From an uncultured Lachnospiraceae bacterium (lineage in GTDB: Bacteria > Bacillota_A > Clostridia > Lachnospirales > Lachnospiraceae): DNA of 22,440 nucleotides. Location: NCBI GenBank assembly GCA_902796775.1, contig CADBQK010000467.1:1-22440 (forward strand), read 5' to 3'. Shown here piece after piece: positions 1-6,198 of the stretch (position 1 is its first letter; the number at the start of each line of letters is the position of its first letter). Made by a program: the position numbers and the translations under genes. Below the pieces are notes generated by a model. The model ran no database searches. It saw only the letters and a list, made by a program, of their open reading frames with translations, and was not told the origin of the DNA.

Positions 1-162
1 GAGGAAATGGAAGAACCCTTTGAGACCATCCTGCAGTTCCGCTATGCCGGGCAGAAACCCGACAGTCAGCCGGTATGGTGGAGACTCGCCAAGGGAAACC
101 GGCCACAGCAGTTTCCGCAGGAACTGGGTATCGCGCCCGCAAACATCCTTCTGTTGTACTAG
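1..162 (+). CDS. 3' end of an unidentified protein (partial)
   Basis: The frame is open from the first base to a TAG at 160-162 and gives 53 residues, starting inside the gene. Its codons are mostly G/C-ending (CTG, GCC, CCG, CAG), like the neighbouring conserved genes, which favours real coding. The tail is rich in Gln and Pro and ends in a short hydrophobic run (NILLLY). I recognise no family and see no membrane segment or catalytic motif. It converges on the minus-strand control operon, with a hairpin terminator between them that carries its T-run on the minus side only. It could be the end of an unrelated flanking gene. Confidence is moderate because only 53 codons are visible. Confidence 0.45.
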   Translation, partial: EEMEEPFETILQFRYAGQKPDSQPVWWRLAKGNRPQQFPQELGIAPANILLLY

Positions 163-215
163 TGTCATGTCTGGTGAGGACGAGTGAAGCGAGAGGTGTA
201 TTTTTCCAGAAAAAG

Positions 216-262
216 AATAAGGCATCGAAAGCATGGATTGCTCCTGTTTTCGATGCCTTATT
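216..262 (-). terminator. Intrinsic terminator of the cpsB-end operon
   Basis: Positions 216-230 and 248-262 form a perfect 15-bp inverted repeat around a 17-base loop. Read on the minus strand the stem is followed after one base by TTTTT (complement of 210-214), which fits termination of the operon that ends at 283. On the plus strand no T-run follows the stem, so it is probably not an efficient terminator for the gene ending at 162. Confidence 0.8.
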
Positions 263-282
263 AACTGTCAGGAATGGGACTG

Positions 283-975
283 TTAAATCCCGAGCAGGGA
301 TTTTCCAAGATCGTCGATTTCCCGCAGGACCTGTTTCCCAAGGCGTGTGCGGATCATGCTGCGTGCTTCATCCATTCTCGGTGGACGTGTCGTCATGTTG
401 TGCGTATCGGTACCCAGAAGATGAATCCGCCCCTCTTTCAGCAGCTTCAGTGCTTTGCGCCTTGTCCGAAAGGGGAGAAAGAAGTCGGCGTTTGACTGCA
501 TCAGAATGTCAAGATCCATAAAGTCGTCCCAGACGGAAACCGGCTGCTTGAAGTAATAGCGCTCAATATGCGCCATCAGAATTGTAAATTCTCCGCTGTG
601 CGCCAGCTCTTTTACTTCACGGATATAGTAATCGCTCCACGAGTCGAAGGGCATCTCCAGCAGAAGAATATTCGTGCCTTCCAGACAGAGGTCCGGCAAT
701 TCTCTCATCCGGCTGATCCCGGGAAAATAGAGTACTTCCGCACCGAGCAGAATTTCCGGAGCATCTTCCGGCAGGACCGCTTCCAGCATCTCCCAGGCTT
801 CCTGACGCCGGTCAAGAAAATGAGAGGGGCTGCGCTGAGTGGCATAGAAGTGCGAAGTTGCACAGATCGTTCTAACGCCCTGATCAGCAAGAGCCTGAAT
901 CATCTTCAGGCTCATTGCAGTGTTTTTGCTTCCGTCGTCAATACCGGGAAGAATATGACTGTGAAAGTCTATCAT
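283..975 (-). CDS. cpsB: CpsB/YwqE-type PHP tyrosine-protein phosphatase
   Basis: A 230-residue manganese-dependent protein-tyrosine phosphatase of the PHP superfamily, which in this family dephosphorylates the cognate BY-kinase and so controls polysaccharide output. The metal-binding residues are visible in order: H5 and H7 in MIDFHSHILPGIDDG, H42 (ATSHFYA), E80 (GAEV), H136 (MAHIER), and D190/H192 (GTDTHN). Length matches the family (about 230-260). The classical second motif (TPHH) reads TSHF here, a variant within the family. It is last in the minus-strand operon, 14 bases after the kinase gene. The Shine-Dalgarno is weak: GAG nine bases upstream, or AGG touching the ATG. Family assignment is secure; the target is inferred from the neighbouring kinase. 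Confidence 0.93.
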   Translation of the reverse strand: MIDFHSHILPGIDDGSKNTAMSLKMIQALADQGVRTICATSHFYATQRSPSHFLDRRQEAWEMLEAVLPEDAPEILLGAEVLYFPGISRMRELPDLCLEGTNILLLEMPFDSWSDYYIREVKELAHSGEFTILMAHIERYYFKQPVSVWDDFMDLDILMQSNADFFLPFRTRRKALKLLKEGRIHLLGTDTHNMTTRPPRMDEARSMIRTRLGKQVLREIDDLGKSLLGI

Positions 976-989
976 CCTGTAAAACTCAG

Positions 990-1886
990 TTATTTTGTAC
1001 CGTTATCAGCGGCATCTGCAGGATCCTGATCGTTAATCGAAGAGATGTCAGAAGCATCATCCAGAGAGATATCCAGAAATGCCTGCGTTTTCTTCTGGGA
1101 AGACTTCGGAACATTGCTGTATCCATAATCATAACCATAGCCATACCCATAGCTCTTCCCGTACTTGCCATAGTGCTTGTACGATGAAGCACCGATATTT
1201 GCATCAGTCATGACAAAGCCCAGCATTTTGGCATCCAGCTTCTGAATCTGATACATGCATGAGTCAAGAGAGCGGCGATCGGAATAGTTCTCACGAACCA
1301 CAACGATCAGACCATCAGTCCACTTGGAGATAACCAGAGCATCGACAACAATGTTGACCGGCGGCAGGTCTAAAATGATATAGTCAAACACATCGGAATA
1401 GCGATCAAGAAGAGCATGCATGCGCTCAGAACCAAGCAGTTCCGAAGGGTTGGGAGGAATGTCACCGGCGGGGAGAATGTACCAGTTGTCAAATAGGGCG
1501 GATTTGCGCAGGCACGAGGACTCGCTGTTTAGCCCTGCGAGCATATTTGAGAGACCTGGCGTGCCGTGTAAATCCAGCTTTGATGCAATACTGGGCAAAC
1601 GCATGTCTCCATCGATCAGAAGAACACGTTTTCCGGTCTGCGCAAAGGTAAAGGCCAGATTCACCGATGTCGTGGATTTGCCCTCTCCGCGGACGGAACT
1701 GGTGATACCAAGTATGCGGCACTTTTTTTCAGGAAGGGTGAAGTGCAGGTTGGTACGCAACAGCTTATAGGACTCCGCAGCGGCAAAACTCAGATTTTCA
1801 CAGAGCATGCCCCTCTGCTGGCGCGCTTTACGGGAGAGTTTTTTCTCCGGAGCGTCTTTCTGGGTAGTGGAGTTTTTCTCTGCCAT
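990..1886 (-). CDS. cpsD: CpsD/CapB-type tyrosine autokinase (BY-kinase)
   Basis: A 298-residue cytoplasmic BY-kinase that pairs with the membrane modulator encoded just upstream. Motifs: Walker A at 63-72 (SSVRGEGKST), Walker A' at 88-94 (VLLIDGD), Walker B ending at D173 (IILDLPP). An autophosphorylation cluster of nine tyrosines lies between 236 and 256, mostly in Tyr-Gly pairs. Unusually, about 42 acidic, Asp/Ser-rich residues follow the cluster, which in most relatives sits at the very C terminus. The start is the ATG at 1886: GGAGG at 1898-1902 lies 11 bases away. An in-frame TTG at 1895 would be only two bases from that site. One base separates the ATG from the stop of the modulator gene, so translation is probably coupled. 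Confidence 0.93.
   Translation of the reverse strand: MAEKNSTTQKDAPEKKLSRKARQQRGMLCENLSFAAAESYKLLRTNLHFTLPEKKCRILGITSSVRGEGKSTTSVNLAFTFAQTGKRVLLIDGDMRLPSIASKLDLHGTPGLSNMLAGLNSESSCLRKSALFDNWYILPAGDIPPNPSELLGSERMHALLDRYSDVFDYIILDLPPVNIVVDALVISKWTDGLIVVVRENYSDRRSLDSCMYQIQKLDAKMLGFVMTDANIGASSYKHYGKYGKSYGYGYGYDYGYSNVPKSSQKKTQAFLDISLDDASDISSINDQDPADAADNGTK
1119..1151 (-). repeat. Tyr-Gly coding micro-repeat in the kinase tail
   Basis: A run of near-identical six-base units (TAT GGN on the coding strand) encodes residues 246-256 of the kinase, with six tyrosines at alternate positions. Short in-frame repeats like this can gain or lose units by slippage, which would change the number of phosphorylatable tyrosines without shifting the frame. 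Confidence 0.6.
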
Positions 1887-1887
1887 G

Positions 1888-2664
1888 TTAATCAACGCCT
1901 CCCTTCTTCATGCTGTTGGCATAGGCTGCCGAGCCATAATAACCGCCATATTTTCCGGATGATTTGGATGTCAGATCCGGAATCGTCGCCAGAATCGGAA
2001 CGCCTGAATACGCATTCAGCAGATAATCTTCATCATGAATCTCATTGTCAAGATAAGCGGCCAGGAGGAAGGCGGCAGAGGCAAGCACCATGCCGAGAAG
2101 CAGGCCGACAGCGGCATATTTGATGTAGCTCGGGGAGACTCGGGTATGCGGTGTAACGGCATAATCAACAACTTCAACCGAGCTGTTGTCGACAATATCC
2201 GAAATCTTGTCCGGAAGGATTGCCGCAATCACGTTGGCAAGCGCACGCGCTTCTTCCGGATTGTGTGACGTGACTGTAATCTGGAACAGACCGGTGGAGT
2301 TGACGGCCTTGGCGGTGATCATATCGCGCAGCTGTTCATAGGTATAGCTGACGCCACTTTCCTCAATGACCAGCTCCATATTGGCACGTGACTGGAGTAT
2401 CGCCATATAGGTGTTGACCAGGTCAGATGCTGCGGAGAGTTCACCGGTACTGATGTTTAAGGCACTGCCGATGGAGAAGGTGCTGTTATTGACATAGAAG
2501 AGAGCATTTGCTTCATACTTCGGTGTCAGGAAGAAGCGAGCTACCCCGAAAAAGAGAGACGCAAAGATAATCCCTACCAGCAGGATTGCTACAATGTGCT
2601 TCCAGAGAACTGCAAAGACCTGACCGAGGTCGATATATTCCTCATTGTTATTCTGCTTTGTCAT
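1888..2664 (-). CDS. cpsC: CpsC/Wzz-family chain-length and kinase-modulator protein
   Basis: A 258-residue polysaccharide co-polymerase of the Wzz/CpsC/YveK group. It has a short cytoplasmic N terminus, TM1 at about 24-45, an extracytoplasmic domain (46-182) ending in a Pro-containing stretch (TPHTRVSPS) and TM2 at about 183-204. The cytoplasmic tail carries GVPILATIP, typical of proteins that activate a separate BY-kinase. The extreme C terminus has four extra tyrosines (GKYGGYYGSAAY), echoing the kinase tail. Start: GGAGG six bases before the ATG at 2664. The ATG overlaps the stop of the preceding gene by four bases (ATGA), so the two are translationally coupled. Its job, by family, is to set polymer length and switch on the kinase encoded next. 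Confidence 0.92.
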   Translation of the reverse strand: MTKQNNNEEYIDLGQVFAVLWKHIVAILLVGIIFASLFFGVARFFLTPKYEANALFYVNNSTFSIGSALNISTGELSAASDLVNTYMAILQSRANMELVIEESGVSYTYEQLRDMITAKAVNSTGLFQITVTSHNPEEARALANVIAAILPDKISDIVDNSSVEVVDYAVTPHTRVSPSYIKYAAVGLLLGMVLASAAFLLAAYLDNEIHDEDYLLNAYSGVPILATIPDLTSKSSGKYGGYYGSAAYANSMKKGGVD

Positions 2665-3806
2665 GACTTGCCTCCAAACTGCTTATTGGGCTGCGCCTCA
2701 CCCCACCGTGCATAAATCTCACTGATTCTGGCATCCAGAGCCGAAATCTGTGCATCCAGTTCCGCACGTCTTGCATCCATCTCAGCCTGCATGCTGCCGT
2801 TGTTAGTGAGTGCGTCACGGTGATACTGCAGAGCTGCCTCAAAGGTGGTGGAACGGAACCGCGGCAGCAACATCTGCTGCTCCGGGGTGAGATCGTTCAG
2901 GTACATCTGCTGCATGGTGTCGTGGACCTGATCTTTGTCGTTCGGGTCGATATAGATGGACGGGGTCGGGCCAACAGATTCCAGCTCATCCAACGGGTTT
3001 TCGGAATAAAGCATCTCAACCCAACTGTCGAGTACTGTTCGCATGGATTCAATTTCCACCGGCTCATCCGTGATAATCTTCGGGTCAGTCAGACTGAGAG
3101 TGAAACAAAGGTTTGCGCCGTCTGTGCGGCCAAGCAGCTCCGTGTCCGTGGCAGATCCGGTGTAGTTAAAGGGCATCGCCCCTGTAAACCACAGGTCTCC
3201 GCTTATATCGGTTACCGTGTTTGTGCGGCCGTCAGAGGCATTCCGGATAACCGTCTGAACACCGCAGGAGATCAGCTCTTCGTTCAGCTCTTCCGTGTAG
3301 AAGGTGTCGTCGGCAAAGTATACTGCCGTTGGACGCGGAATTTTATATGTCTCAAGCGAAGTGCAAAGTGCTTCATACCAGGCTGTAAAGCTGCCCCAGC
3401 CCTGCTCATAAATCAAACAGGTTCCCCATCCGTCACCGATCAGTTTCAGACAGTCATCCACGGTAAGCTTGCCATAATAAATGGGAAACTCACGGTAGGA
3501 AAAGCCGAGGACGCCAACAACATCATGGTCGCGCATCACGGGATACGCGTCGGTCAGGATATGAGAACTCAGATTCGTAAATAGAATCTCCGTTGTGGCA
3601 TAATCCCGGAATTTCAGGGCGTACTCAGAAGAGAGGGAATTCCTCTCCTCAAGGAGGGCTGCACGTTCCCGTTCCAGCGGCTCCGCCTCGGAATATAGAC
3701 TCCTCATTCGTTCATTGTCAGCCCTCTCTGTCTGAAGGAGATAGACACCTCCGCCTGCGAGAATTGCAAGAATCAGGATCAGGGCCAGTGCTTTCTTGAT
3801 CGTCAT
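2661..3806 (-). CDS. Membrane-anchored coiled-coil protein with degenerate NodB-like domain
   Basis: A 381-residue protein, first in the control operon. It has one N-terminal membrane helix (about 7-24) without a clear cleavage site, a Glu/Arg-rich coiled coil (about 28-68), a globular middle (about 70-250), and a second amphipathic helix near the end (337-366). The middle resembles the polysaccharide deacetylase (NodB) pattern in order: AYPVMRDHDVVGVLGF, then a Leu-rich helix ending in DGWG, then a helix followed by IPRPTAVYFADDTFY and a CGVQTVIR strand. The catalytic Asp-Asp, His-x-x-x-His and Pro-Tyr-Gly signatures are absent, so activity is unlikely. Start chosen at 3806: GGAG is eight bases upstream, whereas the ATG at 3812 is only two bases away. 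Adjacency to cpsC suggests an accessory role in assembly or signalling. The NodB link is inference. Confidence 0.75.
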   Translation of the reverse strand: MTIKKALALILILAILAGGGVYLLQTERADNERMRSLYSEAEPLERERAALLEERNSLSSEYALKFRDYATTEILFTNLSSHILTDAYPVMRDHDVVGVLGFSYREFPIYYGKLTVDDCLKLIGDGWGTCLIYEQGWGSFTAWYEALCTSLETYKIPRPTAVYFADDTFYTEELNEELISCGVQTVIRNASDGRTNTVTDISGDLWFTGAMPFNYTGSATDTELLGRTDGANLCFTLSLTDPKIITDEPVEIESMRTVLDSWVEMLYSENPLDELESVGPTPSIYIDPNDKDQVHDTMQQMYLNDLTPEQQMLLPRFRSTTFEAALQYHRDALTNNGSMQAEMDARRAELDAQISALDARISEIYARWGEAQPNKQFGGKS

Positions 3807-3896
3807 TGTCATCGCTCCATCGAAACGTAATCATACCGCAGATAAAAAATGAAACCAATTAATAGCAGGAACATAAACCTACAATTAAGGCAGATC

Positions 3897-3925
3897 ATTC
3901 TAACATATTAAAATATAAAATGCAA
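3897..3925 (-). promoter_or_regulatory. Candidate sigma-A promoter of the minus-strand control operon
   Basis: On the minus strand, TTGCAT (complement of 3920-3925) is followed after 17 bases by TAGAAT (complement of 3897-3902). The -10 box matches consensus in five of six positions and the -35 in only three. It would give a leader of about 85 bases before the start at 3806. Confidence 0.4.
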
Positions 3926-3955
3926 GACAATTGCCACAACAACAGGGGATAATTG

Positions 3956-3984
3956 TTGACTTTTTATAAGAAGTCTTTCATAAT
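3956..3984 (+). promoter_or_regulatory. Candidate upstream promoter P1 for the LRR gene
   Basis: TTGACT at 3956-3961 and CATAAT at 3979-3984 are separated by 17 bases, each matching consensus in five of six positions. It lies about 80 bases upstream of P2, so the LRR gene may have tandem promoters. Confidence 0.4.
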
Positions 3985-4036
3985 TCAGCATGAATATGTT
4001 CAAGTGAAAAAAGCTTCAAAAATTGCCAATTATAAC

Positions 4037-4066
4037 TTGACAACAAATGAGAGAGGGGTGTACAAT
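4037..4066 (+). promoter_or_regulatory. Strong sigma-A promoter P2 for the LRR gene
   Basis: A perfect TTGACA at 4037-4042 and TACAAT at 4061-4066 are separated by 18 bases. Transcription would begin near 4073, leaving a purine-rich leader of about 58 bases that ends in AAGGAAGG before the ATG at 4131. This is the best promoter in the window. Confidence 0.75.
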
Positions 4067-4130
4067 ACCCACGTACAAGATGGATTCTGTATATTATAGC
4101 AATAGCAAAAGAAAAGGAAGGATTTGAATT

Positions 4131-4943
4131 ATGAAAAAGGTGCTTGCAGTTATTCTTGCTGTCTGCATGATCGCCGCCTTTGGCGTTACTGCCCACGCGG
4201 ATGCAGCTGACTATCCTTGGGGTAATCTGGATGTTGCCCGCATCGTTTTTGCGGAAGGCTTTACAACCATCCAGGCTGAGCCCTTCGCCGGTATGAGCGG
4301 TCTTGAGACGGTTGTTCTCCCTGCTTCTGTGACGGCTGTTGAGCCGGAAGCCTTTGCCGATTCCAAGGTTGCTGCGGTTCAGTCCGTTGGCGATGTTGCT
4401 CTGGATGAGGTTGCTGCGTTTGCCGATGCCGAAGTATCCGCAATGTCTCAGGAAGAGTTTGACGCTCTTGTTGCCGAGGTTGAGGCCGCTGCCACTGAGA
4501 CAGCCGATACCTACTCCTATGACGGAACCTCCAAGACCCTGCTCGTGAAGGGTGTTGTAAAGAAGGTTGCTGGTCAGCCGTTCTACTATGAAGAGGGTTC
4601 TGGCACCGCAGAGTCTGCGGCCAGTGCTACCTACACTGTGACTTATCCGCTGGTTAACGCGGATGGCGTTGTGATCGGAACCGCGACGGTGACCTATGAT
4701 ACGGAAACAGGCAGAGAAATTGCAGTTGATCTTCAGGGTGAGGATAATGGCTATACCTTCGAACAGCACATTACCTATACCTATACCAGCGATAATTCTA
4801 GACAGGCAAGTTTCACTTATAAAGATTCTGAAGGCAACACTGACTCCGGCACTTGGAATGAGAATTTAGTTGATAACCAGTGGGTTCGGGAGGAATCCCA
4901 GGTTACTCCGTCTCAGAACGAGAGTGAAGTTGCGAACGGTTAA
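4131..4943 (+). CDS. Secreted BspA-like leucine-rich repeat (LRR_5) protein
   Basis: A 270-residue exported protein. A Sec signal peptide runs from KK at 2-3 through a hydrophobic core to a likely cut after AHA (residue 23). Residues about 38-80 hold two LRR_5-type units, recognisable as FAEGFTTIQAEPFAGMSG followed by LETVVLPASVTAVEPEAFA. An Ala/Glu-rich helix and a Thr/Tyr-rich beta region (about 125-255) follow, with repeated YTVTYP and ATVTYDTETG-like strands. No catalytic motif and no sortase or membrane anchor is visible, so it is probably released or loosely surface-held. RBS AAGGAAGG is nine bases from the ATG. It has its own strong promoter and terminator, so it can be expressed apart from the polysaccharide genes. 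LRR_5 proteins often mediate adhesion, but the ligand is unknown here. Confidence 0.8.
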   Translation: MKKVLAVILAVCMIAAFGVTAHADAADYPWGNLDVARIVFAEGFTTIQAEPFAGMSGLETVVLPASVTAVEPEAFADSKVAAVQSVGDVALDEVAAFADAEVSAMSQEEFDALVAEVEAAATETADTYSYDGTSKTLLVKGVVKKVAGQPFYYEEGSGTAESAASATYTVTYPLVNADGVVIGTATVTYDTETGREIAVDLQGEDNGYTFEQHITYTYTSDNSRQASFTYKDSEGNTDSGTWNENLVDNQWVREESQVTPSQNESEVANG

Positions 4944-4964
4944 CACACAGCTTTAAGAAATATC

Positions 4965-4996
4965 AAAGCCCGGCGATGATTATCGCTGGGCTTTTT
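4965..4996 (+). terminator. Intrinsic terminator after the LRR gene
   Basis: Positions 4965-4977 pair with 4982-4994 (one G-U pair) around a four-base loop, and the stem runs into TTTTT at 4992-4996. The stem is GC-rich in its middle. It lies only 18 bases before the next gene's ATG, so readthrough may set the basal level of the LCP gene; I see no separate promoter for that gene. Confidence 0.85.
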
Positions 4997-5014
4997 GTTA
5001 CAGGGATAAAGAAT

Positions 5015-6046
5015 ATGAAACGACATCACAAAGGGAAAAGTAAACTGTGGCTTCTAATCATTCTGCTGCTCGTGGCGGCAGCCGGATTCATTGCCCTTGA
5101 CCTGCTCGGAAAGAACGAAGACCGTGAGAGAACTGCAGGCCTGACCGACGCGCCGATTGAACGCCTCACGCTATATGACGGCGGGAAGGCATTCTATCTT
5201 CGGAATGACATCACAACCTATCTTGTCATGGGTACCGATGAGACAACAGAATCAGTATTTCAATATGAAGACCAGAACCTGAACAACCGACAGGCAGACT
5301 TCATTATGCTGATGATCGTCGACCGGAGCAACAAGACCTATAGTGCCCTTCACTTAAACCGTGATACCATGATGGATATCCGGCGGCTCGATGACAACGG
5401 CAACCCGGCGGGCACGGCGTATGCCCACCTGAACAACGCCCACAGCTTTGGCTCCGGCGGAAAAGACAGCTGCCGCAATGTGTCCGAGGCGGTGTCACGC
5501 CTTCTGTACAGTGTGCCGGTTGACCATTATCTTGCTATCACAATGGACGGCATTCCTCTTGTTGCCGACCTGGTTAACGGTGTTCCCGTCACCATCGAAG
5601 AGGACCTGACGAAGGCAGACCCGGCTTTCAAAGTAGGGGCCGTCATCACACTGAACGGAGAACAGGCCCTGCGCTTTGTGCGTGCAAGAACCTCGGTATC
5701 GGACGGCACTAACCTCAGCCGCATGTCCCGCCAGCGGTCTTTCATACAATCTCTGAGAGAGCAAATTGACACACAGCTCAAAGAGGACGACGAATTTGCG
5801 CTGAAGTTTGCGGATGCTATTTCTCCTTATGTCACTTCAGATCTGACAACCAATGAGCTGGCCAAATTTGCCGATCAGATGAAGGACTATGATTTCCGGT
5901 CAATTGATGATATAAAGGGACAGGCCAATGTCAATTACGAGACCGGATATACGGAGTTTCATGTGGACATGGATGCCCTGAAGAAGCAGGTAATCGAGCT
6001 CTTCTTTACCCCAAACGCCAGCCTTGTCGACCCGTCCAAGATTTGA
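5015..6046 (+). CDS. LytR-CpsA-Psr (LCP) family cell-wall polymer ligase
   Basis: A 343-residue membrane protein with a basic N terminus (KRHHKGKSK), one TM helix (about 11-30) and an extracytoplasmic LCP domain (about 65-290). Visible conserved features: LVMGTDE with D75, R92/D95 in NRQADFIML, LNRDTM with R116/D117, and the arginine-rich segment RARTSVSDGTNLSRMSRQR (223-241) that binds the lipid pyrophosphate. LCP enzymes move a polyprenyl-linked glycopolymer to peptidoglycan or another acceptor, so this is a candidate for anchoring the polymer made here. An in-frame ATG at 4976 would place the start inside the preceding terminator stem. The ATG at 5015, with AGGG nine bases upstream and a normal basic-then-hydrophobic N terminus, is preferred. 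It is followed by its own terminator. Confidence 0.92.
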   Translation: MKRHHKGKSKLWLLIILLLVAAAGFIALDLLGKNEDRERTAGLTDAPIERLTLYDGGKAFYLRNDITTYLVMGTDETTESVFQYEDQNLNNRQADFIMLMIVDRSNKTYSALHLNRDTMMDIRRLDDNGNPAGTAYAHLNNAHSFGSGGKDSCRNVSEAVSRLLYSVPVDHYLAITMDGIPLVADLVNGVPVTIEEDLTKADPAFKVGAVITLNGEQALRFVRARTSVSDGTNLSRMSRQRSFIQSLREQIDTQLKEDDEFALKFADAISPYVTSDLTTNELAKFADQMKDYDFRSIDDIKGQANVNYETGYTEFHVDMDALKKQVIELFFTPNASLVDPSKI

Positions 6047-6070
6047 AGAATAACCAAATTAGAAATACTT

Positions 6071-6110
6071 AAAAAATGTCAGAGAAACAATCGCTTTTCT
6101 GGCATTTTTT
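6071..6110 (+). terminator. Intrinsic terminator after the LCP gene
   Basis: Positions 6071-6086 pair with 6095-6110 (two G-U pairs) around an eight-base loop, ending in TTTTTT at 6105-6110. The A-run on the left arm and T-run on the right may let it work in both directions. It separates the LCP gene from the assembly operon. Confidence 0.8.
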
Positions 6111-6124
6111 ATTGAATTATATTG

Positions 6125-6153
6125 TTGTGTGTGGTAAACTAAATTGATACAAT
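6125..6153 (+). promoter_or_regulatory. Candidate promoter of the polysaccharide assembly operon
   Basis: TTGTGT at 6125-6130 and TACAAT at 6148-6153 are 17 bases apart. The -10 matches consensus in five of six positions and the -35 is weak. A second choice is TTGATA at 6144-6149 with TATATA at 6169-6174, at a long 19-base spacing. One of them should serve the genes from 6199 onward, because a terminator lies just upstream. Confidence 0.45.
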
Positions 6154-6198
6154 ATATGGTATTATGCCTATATAGCAGAGTGTAAGGAAGTCAGGCCG

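Larger units (their letters stand above)
3807..4130. promoter_or_regulatory. Divergent regulatory region between control and export operons
   Basis: This 324-base AT-rich stretch holds no gene I can support and separates two divergent transcripts. It contains the candidate promoters listed separately. The eight-base word AATTGCCA occurs at 3929-3936, just upstream of the candidate minus-strand -35, and again at 4021-4028, just upstream of the strongest plus-strand -35. A shared regulator could bind both, but eight bases can recur by chance in AT-rich DNA. I see no riboswitch-like structure. Confidence 0.5.

Noticed and set aside
75..521. Plus-strand open frame of 148 codons overlapping the terminator and the cpsB end
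   Set aside because: It crosses the perfect hairpin at 216-262 and lies antisense to a clear phosphatase gene. Its sequence is Cys/Arg/Ser-rich without domain features.
2820..3584. Long plus-strand open frame antisense to the NodB-like gene
   Set aside because: It is a shadow of a GC-rich minus-strand gene whose length, signal anchor, ribosome site and operon overlap all support the minus strand. The antisense product shows no recognisable motif.
3978..4769. Minus-strand open frame of 263 codons antisense to the LRR gene
   Set aside because: The plus-strand gene has a strong promoter, ribosome site, signal peptide and terminator. The antisense protein is Asn/Arg/Gly-rich without family features.
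4976..5014. N-terminal extension of the LCP protein from the ATG at 4976
   Set aside because: The start would sit inside the terminator stem at 4965-4996, and the extension would put a hydrophobic stretch before the basic anchor sequence.
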